A stretch of 64,000 bases of DNA from Methylobacterium aquaticum (GTDB taxonomy: Bacteria > Pseudomonadota > Alphaproteobacteria > Rhizobiales > Beijerinckiaceae), in assembly GCF_001043915.1 (NCBI RefSeq), contig NZ_LABX01000112.1, forward strand, positions 1-64,000, written 5' to 3'. Both the position numbers and the translations under genes were made by a program. Every line of letters starts with the position of its first letter. Position 1 is the stretch's first letter. Shown piece after piece: positions 37,733-46,568 of the stretch. The notes beneath the pieces were generated by a model, which searched no databases, was not told the origin of the DNA, and saw only the letters and a list, made by a program, of their open reading frames with translations.

Positions 37733-38574
37733 CTCGCGCTCGTCTGCGCCGCGCCGGGCTCGGTCTCAGCACCTTGCTCGGGATCCGGCCGGGCGGTTTC
37801 CTGATCCCGTACCGGCATGCCGGTGCGGTGCGGGCGGAGGGCTACCCGGCTCTCCGCCCGATCTTTTCGACGGCCGAGCCCGAATTCCGGGCGGTCCTGG
37901 CGGCGATCGAGGCGCAGGCGCCCGGCCTCGACCGCATTGCCGCGGGCGGCCCCGATCTCGTCGGCGAGCGGCCGGCGCGCTTCACGCAGGACTGGTTCCC
38001 GCGTCTCGACGCCGCTGCCGCCTATGCCCTGGTGCGTCGCGAAAAGCCCCGTCGCATCGTCGAGATCGGCTCGGGGCACTCGACCCGCTTCCTGGCGCAG
38101 GCGGTCCATGACGGCGCTCTGTCGACCGCGATCGCCTGCATCGACCCGTCGCCCCGCGCGCCGCTCGCCGGCCTCGGTCTCCACCATGCGGCGCGGCTGT
38201 TCGGCCCCGAGGATGCGGACGACGCGGCCACGCTCGCTCCCGGCGACGTGCTGTTCATCGATTCGAGCCACGTCGCGATGCCGGGCACCGATGTCGACCG
38301 GCTGCTCCTCGACGTGCTGCCCCGGTTGCGCCCGGGCGTGCTCGTGCATCTCCACGACGTGTTCCTGCCCGATGCCTATCCGGCGGAATGGGCCTGGCGC
38401 GGCTACAACGAGCAAGGGATGGTCGGGGCGCTCCTCCAGGGGAGCGCCTATGCCCTGGTCTTCTCCAGCCGCTACGTCGCGGTCTGGAGCGGCTGGCCGC
38501 TCGACGGTGTCCTCTCGCGGCTGCCCCTGCCGCCCGGCGCCTTCGAGTCCAGCCTGTGGCTGCGCAAAACGTGA
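37729..38574 (+). CDS. Class I SAM-dependent methyltransferase
   Basis: This 281-residue protein has a class I SAM-binding motif RRIVEIGSGHSTRFLAQAV near residue 105, then CIDPSPR and VLFIDSSHVAMPGTDVDRLL, which resemble the Methyltransf_24 family. The acceptor is unknown. Coupling through an ATGA overlap with the YbhN-like membrane protein suggests a shared role, perhaps in lipid or cell-surface modification. That is inference from context only. Confidence 0.78.
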   Translation: MTRARLRRAGLGLSTLLGIRPGGFLIPYRHAGAVRAEGYPALRPIFSTAEPEFRAVLAAIEAQAPGLDRIAAGGPDLVGERPARFTQDWFPRLDAAAAYALVRREKPRRIVEIGSGHSTRFLAQAVHDGALSTAIACIDPSPRAPLAGLGLHHAARLFGPEDADDAATLAPGDVLFIDSSHVAMPGTDVDRLLLDVLPRLRPGVLVHLHDVFLPDAYPAEWAWRGYNEQGMVGALLQGSAYALVFSSRYVAVWSGWPLDGVLSRLPLPPGAFESSLWLRKT

Positions 38575-38691
38575 GATATCCGGCCCGATCCGTCGAATGC
38601 CACCGATCGGTCGCGACGCCGGATTAACGCCGGCAGGCGATTGTGGGTCTCGCAAGCCGGCTGCATCGTGCGGCGGCGGGGAGAGACGGCA

Positions 38692-39066
38692 ATGCGTGCG
38701 GGTCTGACGGCCGGGCTGGTGGCACTCGGCATCCTGGCCGCCGCGGCACCGGCGGAGGCGCGGGGCGGGCGCGGCGGTTTCCTCGCCGCCATGGTCGCGA
38801 GCCGGGCCGTTGCCGCGGCGGGTCGCACGGGTACGGTTCACACCGACAAGGCCCATACGGGCAAGGCGGAAGACCTGCGGCTGCGTGTTGCGGCGGCCGA
38901 TGCCGGTGGGCCGGAGCCGATGGTCACCGGCACCACCGGCCGCGCCGCGCCGGCGACGGCGGGTCAGGCCGTCCCGGGTCCGGGGGAGGTCGCGCCGGTG
39001 AAGGCGCGGCCCCGGTGCTCGGGACGGCTGTTCGGCTCGGGTGCGGGCTTCTGCGAGATCAATTGA
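38692..39066 (+). CDS. Small secreted protein with conserved Cys-containing C-terminus
   Basis: This 124-residue protein has a signal peptide (MRAGLTAGLVALGILAAAAP, cleaved near AEA). Its low-complexity Gly/Ala/Thr-rich body ends in CSGRLFGSGAGFCEIN, whose two Cys could form a small disulfide loop. ATG 38692 follows a GGGGAGAG ribosome binding site. Its last eight bases overlap the 3' end of the convergent gene at 39059. Function unknown. Confidence 0.65.
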   Translation: MRAGLTAGLVALGILAAAAPAEARGGRGGFLAAMVASRAVAAAGRTGTVHTDKAHTGKAEDLRLRVAAADAGGPEPMVTGTTGRAAPATAGQAVPGPGEVAPVKARPRCSGRLFGSGAGFCEIN

Positions 39067-39313
39067 TCGGCGCCGAGAGGCGCTCGACGTTGTTGCGGAC
39101 GTGCTCCCGGTAACGGTCGATCACCGCTTCCGGCGTGCCGCCGCCGAGGAGGGTGCTGGTCGCCTCGAGGGCGGCGCCGATCTTCTCGTTGACCATCCGC
39201 TGCGCCTCGACCTGACCGGCAAGCCCGCCCCAGGCGAGCTTGACCATGCGCAGTTCGATGACCTTCTGGGATTCCATGGCGAGCATCGCGGTCGCGTACC
39301 AAGCGTCCAACAT
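39059..39313 (-). CDS. Small helical hypothetical protein
   Basis: This 84-residue protein begins MLDAWYATAMLAMESQKVIELRMVKLAWG. It is predicted to be two amphipathic helices and recalls short phasin-like or granule-associated proteins, but no family motif is certain. AAAGGAG seven bases before the ATG strongly supports the start. Two phasin genes lie nearby on the same strand. Convergent overlap of eight bases with the secreted protein gene. Confidence 0.65.
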   Translation of the reverse strand: MLDAWYATAMLAMESQKVIELRMVKLAWGGLAGQVEAQRMVNEKIGAALEATSTLLGGGTPEAVIDRYREHVRNNVERLSAPIN

Positions 39314-39442
39314 CCCGGTCTCCTTTGCGTTTTGCAAAATCGTTCAGCATCACTCCGCCGGCCATGTCGGCCGGTGCCGAAGACGTCGCCGGTTCGGCGA
39401 CACGAATGATGCAAAACAACGAAATTATCCCAACGGCCGCTA

Positions 39443-39570
39443 GAACACGACCTTTGGTTCTGTCCTCGGATTTTCGCCAGAACTTGGGCTCGGCATCGAA
39501 AATTCGAGAGAGATCATTGGCCCGGTCGATCTCGATGGCGCTCGACGTCGAATCGATGCGTCCGCATCGC
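39443..39570 (+). repeat. Dispersed intergenic element, copy 4
   Basis: The element reads GAACACGACCTTTGGTTC, then a core with ATTTTCGCCAGAACTTGG, CGGCATCGAAAATTCGAGA and GATCATTGGCCCGG. It ends in the palindrome CGATGCG-tc-CGCATCG. It lies between two minus-strand genes and is the best intact match to the inverted copy at 12740-12836. Confidence 0.75.
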
Positions 39571-39650
39571 GGGCCATTGATGTCGGCGGAGTTGCGCCAC
39601 GCCTCTCCACCGGAGGTGGGCCGGCACCCGTGAGCGCCGGCCCGGACCCG

Positions 39651-40553
39651 TCAGGCGGCGCGGGACGGCGCGAAGGTCGGCAGGCGCCCCATCCGGCGGG
39701 CGAGGTCCGTCCAGCACGCGAGCGCCGCATCGACGGCCCGGCTGACCTCGGCGGCCTGAAGCTGCGCGAGGGCGCTTGGCGAACGGACCGCGAGGGCGGC
39801 CTTCCAGAACGCGAGGGCGGCCTGGCTCTCGCCTTGAAGGAACGCCACGAGCCGTCCGTTGATCTCGATGAAGCCCTGCATGGCGGCGAGAGGCATCTCC
39901 TGCGAGCCCGTGGGGTCGGGCTGCTCCGGCTCGGTCTGCGCGGGAGTCTCATCCGCGGCCGGCTCGGCGGTGGCAGGAATCGCGTGATCCTGGAAGTCCG
40001 ACGTGTCGATCGGGGCCTGATTGCTCCCGAAAGCAGCGGCTTCGACCATGGACGCCTCTGCGACCGGCTCGAAGGCAACCGGCTCGTGACCCACGGGCGC
40101 CTCCACCGGAGAAGCGTCTGACCACGACGGCTCGCTCACGAAGGTCTGTCCCTCGAAGTTTTGCCCTCCGAAGGTCTGCCCTTCGTAGTTCTGTCCCTCG
40201 AAGTTCTGCCCTCCGAAGTTCTGTCCTTCGTAGTTCTGCCCCTCGAAGTTCTGCCCGAAGTTCTGCGACGCGGGCCCTTCGGTCCCGCCGAAGGCTGTCG
40301 GTGCAGCGCCGGCATACTCGGTGCCGGTCTGACCCAGCTCGCTCGGAGCCTCTGCCATGGAGGTCTGTGGCATATCGCTCTCTTGCATGGGTGAGTCGGT
40401 CATGGGCGAGTCGGTGGCCATCGTCTCGTCTGACATGATCTCGCTCGACGTGGTGTCGCTCGATTTTGAAGGATCGTCCGCCCGCGCCGCCGTCCGGACG
40501 GCGGGGCGTCGGGGCGGCTTGCGGGGCTTGTCGCTGCGGCGCGTCGTGGTCAT
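39651..40553 (-). CDS. Phasin-like protein with GQNFE pentapeptide repeats
   Basis: This 300-residue protein has a basic N-terminus (MTTTRRSDKPRKPPRRPA), then an acidic Ser/Thr/Met-rich stretch. Eight consecutive five-residue units of the type G-Q-[NT]-[FY]-[EG] follow, at about residues 99-138. The C-terminal helical part (FIEINGRLVAFLQGESQAALAFWKAAL) resembles phasins that coat polyhydroxyalkanoate granules. GAGGAGG seven bases before the ATG supports the start. The repeat tract is a low-complexity Gln/Asn/aromatic region, encoded at about 40141-40260. A true phasin gene lies just upstream. Confidence 0.7.
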   Translation of the reverse strand: MTTTRRSDKPRKPPRRPAVRTAARADDPSKSSDTTSSEIMSDETMATDSPMTDSPMQESDMPQTSMAEAPSELGQTGTEYAGAAPTAFGGTEGPASQNFGQNFEGQNYEGQNFGGQNFEGQNYEGQTFGGQNFEGQTFVSEPSWSDASPVEAPVGHEPVAFEPVAEASMVEAAAFGSNQAPIDTSDFQDHAIPATAEPAADETPAQTEPEQPDPTGSQEMPLAAMQGFIEINGRLVAFLQGESQAALAFWKAALAVRSPSALAQLQAAEVSRAVDAALACWTDLARRMGRLPTFAPSRAA

Positions 40554-40878
40554 GGCTCGGCCTCCTCGGAGTAGCGGGTCCCGCGTCCCTGGCGCGTCAC
40601 CCGGCAGGCGGCCGCCCTCACCCGATGCGGGGGCGGACGCGCGGAGCCGGAGCGCCGGCAGGCTCGTCCGGGGCACCGGCAGGTCGGCGCGGACGAGTCC
40701 GCGCGGCCATCGGCAGCGCGCAAGCGACACGCCGCCGGGCTCATCTCCCGGCCGGACGCCATCGGCGGGAAGCCGGGCCGTGCCGGCTACCGGCCGGCGC
40801 GCCCGTCCTCACTGGCGCCATGCGAGACCGATCGTCACCCCGACGGGCTCAGGTCCCGGCCGGTCTCGGGCCGCGATG
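40554..40878. other. Intergenic stretch between two phasin genes
   Basis: About 325 bases with no convincing gene. It probably contains the promoter for the repeat-containing phasin-like gene. I see a short palindrome GCCGG-cta-CCGGC at 40792-40804 and nothing else recognisable. Confidence 0.45.
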
Positions 40879-41265
40879 TCAGGCTTTGGCCTGGGCCTTG
40901 TTCAGGTCGGCCTTGATCGTCTCGGACAGGGCAGCGAATTCCTTCGCCTGGCTCTGGAGCGTGCTCATCTGGTTGCGCATGTACTCGCTCTGAAGCGCCA
41001 GCGCCTCCTTGACGTCGCGGGTCCGCACCAGCTTCTCGGCGAGGTCGAAGGTCGCGGAGGCGTGCTGCTCGGTGTAATCGAAGCCGCGGGCCACGGCCGT
41101 GCCCATGCCGGTCTGCGAGGTCTGGGTCGAGGACTGCACGGTCTCGGCGAGTTTGCGGGCGGTGCCCAGGAAGGTGCCGAACGCCGAGCGGGCGTTCTGC
41201 ACGCCCTTCTCGGCAAAGTCGCGCATCTCGGTCGGGATCTCGAAGGACTTCTGGGTGGTGGTCAT
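40879..41265 (-). CDS. Phasin family protein
   Basis: This 128-residue helical protein begins MTTTQKSFEIPTEMRDFAEKGVQNARSAFGTFL and has the phasin pattern ATFDLAEKLVRTRDVKEALALQSEYMRNQMSTLQSQAKEFAAL (core around residues 70-112). Phasins bind the surface of polyhydroxybutyrate granules in the cytosol. It fits the presence of 3-hydroxybutyryl-CoA dehydrogenase in the window. The start ATG 41265 is the family start; the upstream open frame is not coding-like. Confidence 0.9.
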   Translation of the reverse strand: MTTTQKSFEIPTEMRDFAEKGVQNARSAFGTFLGTARKLAETVQSSTQTSQTGMGTAVARGFDYTEQHASATFDLAEKLVRTRDVKEALALQSEYMRNQMSTLQSQAKEFAALSETIKADLNKAQAKA

Positions 41266-41809
41266 GGCGTGCCCTCTGGCTCGTCGCAGCGCGCCGCCCG
41301 TGACGAATTGTGCGACGCAGCAAATACGATGCTGCAACGCAACGCGCGAGTCAACGGGTCGTGCGCGAGGTGACTTTGCAGGCCGCCCGGGCGGCCCTAT
41401 CCGCGTCTGGTGGAGCGGCGCGATCGCATCGCCGATCCTCGGGACGTCCGGCTCGATAGGGGTCACTGCCTCTGCCCAGGCCTCCCCGACCGGGAGTGTC
41501 GGCGATCGTCACCAGCGCCCGGATTCCCGCGCCGGAAGCGGACGCACAGCATCCGTCTCGACGAGACCCCTCTCGATATCGGCGGTATCGATCCAACAAT
41601 CGAGGTCTCACAATCTCACGTCAAGACTTCGGAAAGGGCAACTCGTCCTCTTTGGCGCAGCATGTCACGAGACGTTAAGGTTTTCGGCGGCGAATCGCGG
41701 CAAGGCGGCGTTAACGAAAAATCGTCATACTGACAGGCAATCGTGTTCCCGGGTTTGGGACATCCTCGGCCGCTGCGGTGGCCCTACGAGTATCTGACGA
41801 GGACTGCCG
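41266..41809. other. Intergenic stretch with no convincing gene
   Basis: About 544 bases between divergent genes. Positions 41573-41591 hold a 6-bp inverted repeat (TCGATA and TATCGA, seven-base gap). TTAA tetramers near 41673 and 41711 are not paired at CtrA spacing. Short open frames here lack support. Promoters for both flanking genes must lie in this stretch. Confidence 0.45.
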
Positions 41810-42217
41810 ATGCGTGCCCTGTGGTTCCGCCCCCACCCCGCCGCCGTCGCGGCTGGCATCCTCGGCCTCGGCACTGTGTCGGGCTGGGGCGCTTATGCCG
41901 TCTCGTCGTCGGGCAAAGCGGCGCTTCAGACCCAATTGGCGGAGGTCGAGGGCCAGCGCGACACGCTCGCCGCGCGCTTCAAGCAGTTCCAGGACGTCGA
42001 GGCCGAGCTGCGCGACCGCCAGGCCAAGATCGCCGCGACGCGGGACGAGATCGCCCAGCTCGGCGCGACCCGCGACAAGGCCAAGGCGCAGCTCGCCGCG
42101 ACCCAGCGCGACCTCGCCTCCCTGAACCGGCGTCTCGATCAGGCGCGGGACAAGGTGACCCAGACCGGCAGCATCGCGCCGGCTACCGCCGAGCCCGCCA
42201 AGAAAACGGCGCGCTGA
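41810..42217 (+). CDS. Membrane-anchored coiled-coil protein
   Basis: This 135-residue protein has one N-terminal membrane helix (about 11-32, AVAAGILGLGTVSGWGAYAV) followed by a coiled coil (about 35-115) rich in Ala, Gln, Arg and Asp. The short tail includes TGSIAPATAEPAKKTAR. No family is recognised. The topology suggests a periplasmic coiled coil. The gene stands alone with long gaps on both sides. Confidence 0.68.
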   Translation: MRALWFRPHPAAVAAGILGLGTVSGWGAYAVSSSGKAALQTQLAEVEGQRDTLAARFKQFQDVEAELRDRQAKIAATRDEIAQLGATRDKAKAQLAATQRDLASLNRRLDQARDKVTQTGSIAPATAEPAKKTAR

Positions 42218-42427
42218 GCAACAAGACAGACCTGTCGAACCAAGCTCGTCTTCAGCAGAGCGAGAGATACCAGATCATCACCCCGTCACCGGTTGATCCG
42301 GCGAACGGGTGGCTCTGGCCGACAATGACCGTTTGATCGTCCATTCTGTTCGAACAGACCACCAAAGCCTCTGAGCAGACTTGTGTTGGCAGGCCAACGC
42401 TTCGACCGCTTAGGCTCTTGTATGATC

Positions 42428-42472
42428 GCAGATTCTTGCCGCCGAATCGGTGACCGCTTCGGCGAAATCTGC
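42428..42472 (-). terminator. Large two-part hairpin at the 3' end of the next gene
   Basis: An outer stem GCAGATT (42428-42434) with AATCTGC (42466-42472) encloses an inner stem CGCCGAA (42440-42446) with TTCGGCG (42458-42464). It abuts the stop of the minus-strand gene at 42473. There is no T-run; terminator or 3'-end stabiliser. Confidence 0.55.
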
Positions 42473-42823
42473 TTAGGCCGGAACCAGTTCCATCTCCTGC
42501 TCGCGCGGATGCTGGAGCGCCGTTTCGGCCTCGCGGCGCGACAGGCGCTCCACCAGGGCGGCCCAGCGCATCCCGACCTCGTGGCCGAGGGTGAGGCGGC
42601 CCGCCTCGTCGTAACGGCGCCAGCCGCAGCGCGGCGCGCCGTCCGACCCGACCTCGTCATAGGTCTCGTAGCGCGCCACCAGACGGTCGAGCCGGTCATA
42701 TTCCTGGTGGAACCAGCAGATCCCGAACACGCGGCCGCCGCGGCCGAGCATGCCGGCACTTTCCAGCCGGTGCTCGCCCGGGATGCGGAAGATGGTCTCG
42801 AAGGCGGGGGGCGCGCAACGCAT
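42473..42823 (-). CDS. Hypothetical protein
   Basis: This 116-residue soluble protein has the sequence FETIFRIPGEHRLESAGMLGRGGRVFGICWFHQEYDRLDRLVARYETYDE in its first half, and a Glu/Arg-rich second half. I recognise no family. ATG 42823 is preceded by TGGAG at suitable spacing; a longer upstream frame lacks support. A large hairpin lies directly after its stop. Confidence 0.65.
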   Translation of the reverse strand: MRCAPPAFETIFRIPGEHRLESAGMLGRGGRVFGICWFHQEYDRLDRLVARYETYDEVGSDGAPRCGWRRYDEAGRLTLGHEVGMRWAALVERLSRREAETALQHPREQEMELVPA

Positions 42824-43037
42824 GGGACATCTCCAACGGGGTGTCGAAGGAGCGGCGCCGACCAACGACGTGACGCCAAGTCTGCACCCGACCAAGGGCC
42901 GGGCCGCAGGATGACGCGGATCCGCGGGCAGTCCCGGTGACCACGCGTTCATATTTCCTTAGCAATTTGTGCGCTGCAACCACCCGGGCGTCAAGCCCGG
43001 ATGATTCGTCCGGGCCCGCTCTGCGCGACGGACCGGT

Positions 43038-43922
43038 TCACTGCCCCTTGGCGGCGATCGCCTCGGCCCAGGCGACGGAGCGGCGGGCCATCGGAATGTG
43101 CTGGCGCTCGAACATGCGGCCGTTGATCTGGATCGCGCCGCGCTTGGCGTTCTCGGGCCGCTCATAGACCTCGATCACCGTGCGGGCCACCGCGACCTCG
43201 TCCTCGGTCGGTGCGAAGGCGGTGTTTGCCAGCGCCACCTGGCTCGGATGGATCAGCGTCTTGCCGTCGAAGCCGAGGATGCGGGCCTGCTCGCATTCCT
43301 GGCGGCAGCCGTCGAGGTCGGAGAAGTTGTTGTAGACGCCGTCGAGGATGGTCAGTCCCTCCGAGCGGGCCCCGGCGAGGGCCGTCATCAGCCAGGGCAT
43401 CATCGGGGCCCGGCCGGGCACGATCTGCGTCCAGGTGTCCTTGGCGAGATCGTTGGTGCCGAGCACGAAGCAGGCGAGCCGGGTACCCGGGTTGCGCTTG
43501 GCCGCGGCGATCGCCTGGATGTTGAGGATGGCCGCCGGGGTCTCGATCATCGCCCAGATCTTGATGCCGGGCGGCGCGTCAAGGGCTTCGAGCCGGTCGG
43601 CGATGTTCTCCAGCACCGCCGGGGAGGAGACCTTGGGCATCAGGATCGCGTCGGGCTCGGCCTCGATCGCGGCGCGCAGATCGGCCTCGCCCCATGGAGT
43701 CTGGGGCGCATTGACGCGAATAATCAGCTCGCGGTCGCCGTAGCCGCCCTGGCGGACCGCGGCGCAGACCTGTTCCCGCGCCACCTCCTTGGCATCGGGG
43801 GCGACCGCATCCTCGAGATCGAGGATCAGAGCGTCGGCCGCGAGGCTGCGCGCCTTCTCGAGGGCGCGCAGGTTGGAACCCGGCATGTAGAGCACGCTGC
43901 GGCGGAGGCGGAGGTCGATCAT
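43038..43922 (-). CDS. HpcH/HpaI aldolase/citrate lyase family protein (CoA-ester lyase)
   Basis: This 294-residue TIM-barrel enzyme resembles CitE and malyl-CoA lyase/thioesterase relatives: RSVLYMPGSNLRALEKA, LILDLEDAVAPDAK, KIWAMIETPAAILN, and the substrate loop GFDGKTLIHPSQV. Its residues fit the magnesium site (the Glu in MIETP, the Asp in DLEDAV). It could cleave malyl- or citramalyl-CoA, or hydrolyse malyl-CoA. The canonical Methylobacterium malyl-CoA lyase starts differently, so this is probably a paralogue. It is followed by the cobalamin genes on the same strand, with no evident link. Confidence 0.82.
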   Translation of the reverse strand: MIDLRLRRSVLYMPGSNLRALEKARSLAADALILDLEDAVAPDAKEVAREQVCAAVRQGGYGDRELIIRVNAPQTPWGEADLRAAIEAEPDAILMPKVSSPAVLENIADRLEALDAPPGIKIWAMIETPAAILNIQAIAAAKRNPGTRLACFVLGTNDLAKDTWTQIVPGRAPMMPWLMTALAGARSEGLTILDGVYNNFSDLDGCRQECEQARILGFDGKTLIHPSQVALANTAFAPTEDEVAVARTVIEVYERPENAKRGAIQINGRMFERQHIPMARRSVAWAEAIAAKGQ

Positions 43923-44064
43923 CGCGAAACGGTTCCCTTACGGTCCGCTCCTGCTTACGGCAGCCCACGATTGCGTTGCAACACGAGGTACGGACCGCCT
44001 CGGCGCGGCGGCTGCCAAGGCCCGCCCCGAGCACGGGCCCGCATCTCCCGCCGCGCCCGGACGA

Positions 44065-44826
44065 TCATGACCCGGAGCCCGGCCGGAACCGCCGGTCGTA
44101 ATCCGCCGCGTAGAGCGCGCTCTCGCGGAACTCCGTCGCCGCGAGCGCCGGGCCGACCAGGATCAGCGCCGTGCGCTCCAGCCCGGCCGCGCCGACCTGC
44201 GCGGCGAGGTCGGACAGGGTCCCGCGCAGCACCCGCTCGTCCGGCCAGGTGGCGCGGAAGACCACGGCGGCCGGGCAGTCCGGGCCGTAATGCGGGACCA
44301 GCTCGGCCACCACCGCGTCGATGACGTGGATCGACAGGTGGATGGCCAGCGTCGCCCGGGTCGCCGCGAAGGCGGCGAGGCGCTCCGTGTCGGGCATGGA
44401 CGAGGCCCGGCCGCTGGTGCGGGTGAGCACCACCGATTGCGCCACCTCCGGCACCGTCAATTCGCGCCCGAGCACCGACGCGGCCGCCGCGAAGGAGGGG
44501 ACGCCGGGGGTGAGGTCGTAGGGAATGCCGAGGCGGTCGAGGCGGCGGGTCTGCTCGGCCACCGCGCTCCAGATCGAGAGGTCGCCGGAATGCAGCCGCG
44601 CCACCTCCTGGCCGGCCGCATCGGCTGCCGCCATCTCGGCGATGATCGCGTCGAGGGAGAGCGGCGCGGTGTCGACGATCCTGGCCCCGGGCGGGCACCA
44701 GGACAGGATTTCCGGCGCCACCAGCGACCCGGCATGGAGGCAGACCGGGCAGCGGGCGATCAGGTCGCGGCCGCGCACCGTGATGAGGTCGGCCGCACCC
44801 GGACCGGCGCCGATGAAGTGGATCAT
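44065..44826 (-). CDS. cobM: Precorrin-4 C11-methyltransferase
   Basis: This 253-residue SAM-dependent methyltransferase acts at C11 of precorrin-4 to give precorrin-5 in the aerobic cobalamin pathway. [36 protein letters not shown] and the motif [16 protein letters not shown] are characteristic. Its ATG overlaps the cobE stop (ATGA), so they are coupled. It is the last of the cobL-cobE-cobM group. Confidence 0.93.
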   Translation of the reverse strand: MIHFIGAGPGAADLITVRGRDLIARCPVCLHAGSLVAPEILSWCPPGARIVDTAPLSLDAIIAEMAAADAAGQEVARLHSGDLSIWSAVAEQTRRLDRLGIPYDLTPGVPSFAAAASVLGRELTVPEVAQSVVLTRTSGRASSMPDTERLAAFAATRATLAIHLSIHVIDAVVAELVPHYGPDCPAAVVFRATWPDERVLRGTLSDLAAQVGAAGLERTALILVGPALAATEFRESALYAADYDRRFRPGSGS

Positions 44827-45314
44827 GACGACAGGGCGTCTCCGCTGGCGGCGAGCGCGCAGGTGGCGCCCGCAGAGGCGATGCGGGGCAGGACGAGGCG
44901 GCCCTCCGGCCCGGCCGCCGCGAGCGCCGCCGCCTCGGCCAGCGATCCGACGCCGCGCAGGGCCTCGATGCGGACCGAGCGGGTGACGACGCGCCGCCCG
45001 GCCTCGCGCAGGGCGTCGACCCCGACGGCGACCAGCGGCACCCCGAGGGTGTGAGCGGCGTCGCGGATCGCCGGATCGCGCGCGCGGTCGGCGGCGGTGG
45101 CGAGCGCCGCGAGGTGCGCAGAGGCCAGGTCCGTCTGGCGCAGGCCCTCCGCCACCAATCCGAGGATCTCCGCGGCGGAGGTGGCATGGCGAAAGCCGAT
45201 GCCGGCGACGAGGGCGCGGGGCGCCGCGGTGGCGGGCGCGCCGGCGGAGCCGGGCAGGACAGACGGCGGCGGGGGCGCGCCCGGGACCCGCGCCTGGATG
45301 ATCGCGACCGTCAC
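44823..45314 (-). CDS. cobE: Cobalamin biosynthesis protein CobE (CbiG C-terminal-like)
   Basis: This 163-residue protein has the CbiG C-terminal/CobE fold: [26 protein letters not shown] and the late segment [12 protein letters not shown]. Its exact step is unsettled. It is needed for aerobic cobalamin synthesis and may handle the two-carbon fragment removal. The GTG at 45314 overlaps the cobL stop (GTGA); an ATG at 45332 is possible. It sits between cobL and cobM in a tightly overlapping run. Confidence 0.85.
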   Translation of the reverse strand: MTVAIIQARVPGAPPPPSVLPGSAGAPATAAPRALVAGIGFRHATSAAEILGLVAEGLRQTDLASAHLAALATAADRARDPAIRDAAHTLGVPLVAVGVDALREAGRRVVTRSVRIEALRGVGSLAEAAALAAAGPEGRLVLPRIASAGATCALAASGDALSS

Positions 45315-46540
45315 GGCTTCGTCAGCGCCCATTGCGTCACCGGCATCGCCGGGCGCCAGCCGGTGAGGTGGCCGACCGGCTCGGCCCGGGCGACCGAGAG
45401 GCGCCGCAAGCTGCCGCCCTGCTCGGAGTGGAGCCGCAGCAGCAGAGCCTCGCTCTCCAGGGTCACCGCGTTGGCGACGAGGCGCCCGCCGTGCGGCAGG
45501 GCTTCCAGCACCGTGGCGACGACGGTCGGATCGGAGACGCCGCCGCCCAGGAAGGCGGCATCCGGCGCCGGCAGGCCGGCAAGGCTCGCGGGCGCCCGGC
45601 CGACGACGACCCGCAGGTCGGGCACGCCGAGAGCCTGCGCATTGCGGCGGATGCGGGCGGCGCGCTCCTCCCGGGCCTCGAACGCCACCGCGCGGTTGGC
45701 CGGATGGCGCAGGCACCACTCGATACTGACCGAGCCGGAGCCGGCACCGACATCCCACAGGAGCTGGCCGAGGCGGGGACGCAGGGCCGCCAGGGTGACG
45801 GCGCGGATCTCGGCCTTGGTGAGCTGGCCGTCATTCTCGAACCAGGCATCGTCGAGGCCAGGCGCGAGCGGGATCACCCGGGCGTCGGGCTCGGCCACGA
45901 CCTCGACCGCCACCGTGTTGAGCGGGTCGATCCCGCTCTCCGAGAAATTCTCTGCCAGGGCGCTGCGGCGTCGCTCGCGGGGACCGCCCATCGCCTCCAG
46001 CACGGTGAGGCGCGAGCGCGGGAAGCCGCGTCTGGTGAGCAGCGCCGCGAGCGTGTCAGGCGTCGATCCGTCCCAGGACAGGATCAGGAGCCGGGCCCCG
46101 GGCTGGAGATGCGGGACGACCCGCTCCAGGGCCCGTCCGTGCAGGGTCAGGCACCCGACCTCGGCGAGCGGCCAGCCGAGCCGGGCCGCCGCGAGGCTGA
46201 AGGCCGAGGCGTGCGGAAAGGCGGCGATCTCCTCCGCCGGCACCAGCCGGGCCAGCTCGGCGCCGACGCCGTAATGGAACGGGTCGCCGGTGGCGAGGAT
46301 GCAGGTCGGCTGGCCGCGCCGGGCGAGGATCGCCGGGTAGGCGTCCGAGAGTGGGCTCGGCCAGGCCAGGGTCTCGGCGGATAGCGGCGCGGCGAGTTCC
46401 AGGTGGCGGCGCCCGCCGATCACCAGCCCGGCATCGTCGACGGCCGCGGCCGCGGCGGGCGAGAGCCCGGCTCGTCCGTCCTCACCGATGCCGACGATGA
46501 ACAGCCAGGGAACCGCAGAGGACACGGCCGCGCTCGACAC
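45311..46540 (-). CDS. cobL: Precorrin-6Y C5,15-methyltransferase (decarboxylating)
   Basis: This 409-residue bifunctional enzyme has an N-terminal CbiE-type methyltransferase ([16 protein letters not shown], then [12 protein letters not shown]) and a C-terminal CbiT domain ([18 protein letters not shown]). It methylates C5 and C15 and decarboxylates the C12 side chain of precorrin-6Y. The GTG at 46540 is chosen because GAGG lies eight bases upstream. An ATG at 46570 would share the tetramer CATG with the divergent cobK start. Confidence 0.9.
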   Translation of the reverse strand: MSSAAVSSAVPWLFIVGIGEDGRAGLSPAAAAAVDDAGLVIGGRRHLELAAPLSAETLAWPSPLSDAYPAILARRGQPTCILATGDPFHYGVGAELARLVPAEEIAAFPHASAFSLAAARLGWPLAEVGCLTLHGRALERVVPHLQPGARLLILSWDGSTPDTLAALLTRRGFPRSRLTVLEAMGGPRERRRSALAENFSESGIDPLNTVAVEVVAEPDARVIPLAPGLDDAWFENDGQLTKAEIRAVTLAALRPRLGQLLWDVGAGSGSVSIEWCLRHPANRAVAFEAREERAARIRRNAQALGVPDLRVVVGRAPASLAGLPAPDAAFLGGGVSDPTVVATVLEALPHGGRLVANAVTLESEALLLRLHSEQGGSLRRLSVARAEPVGHLTGWRPAMPVTQWALTKP

Positions 46541-46568
46541 GGGCAGAGCCTCAGGCGAGAAGGCGGCC

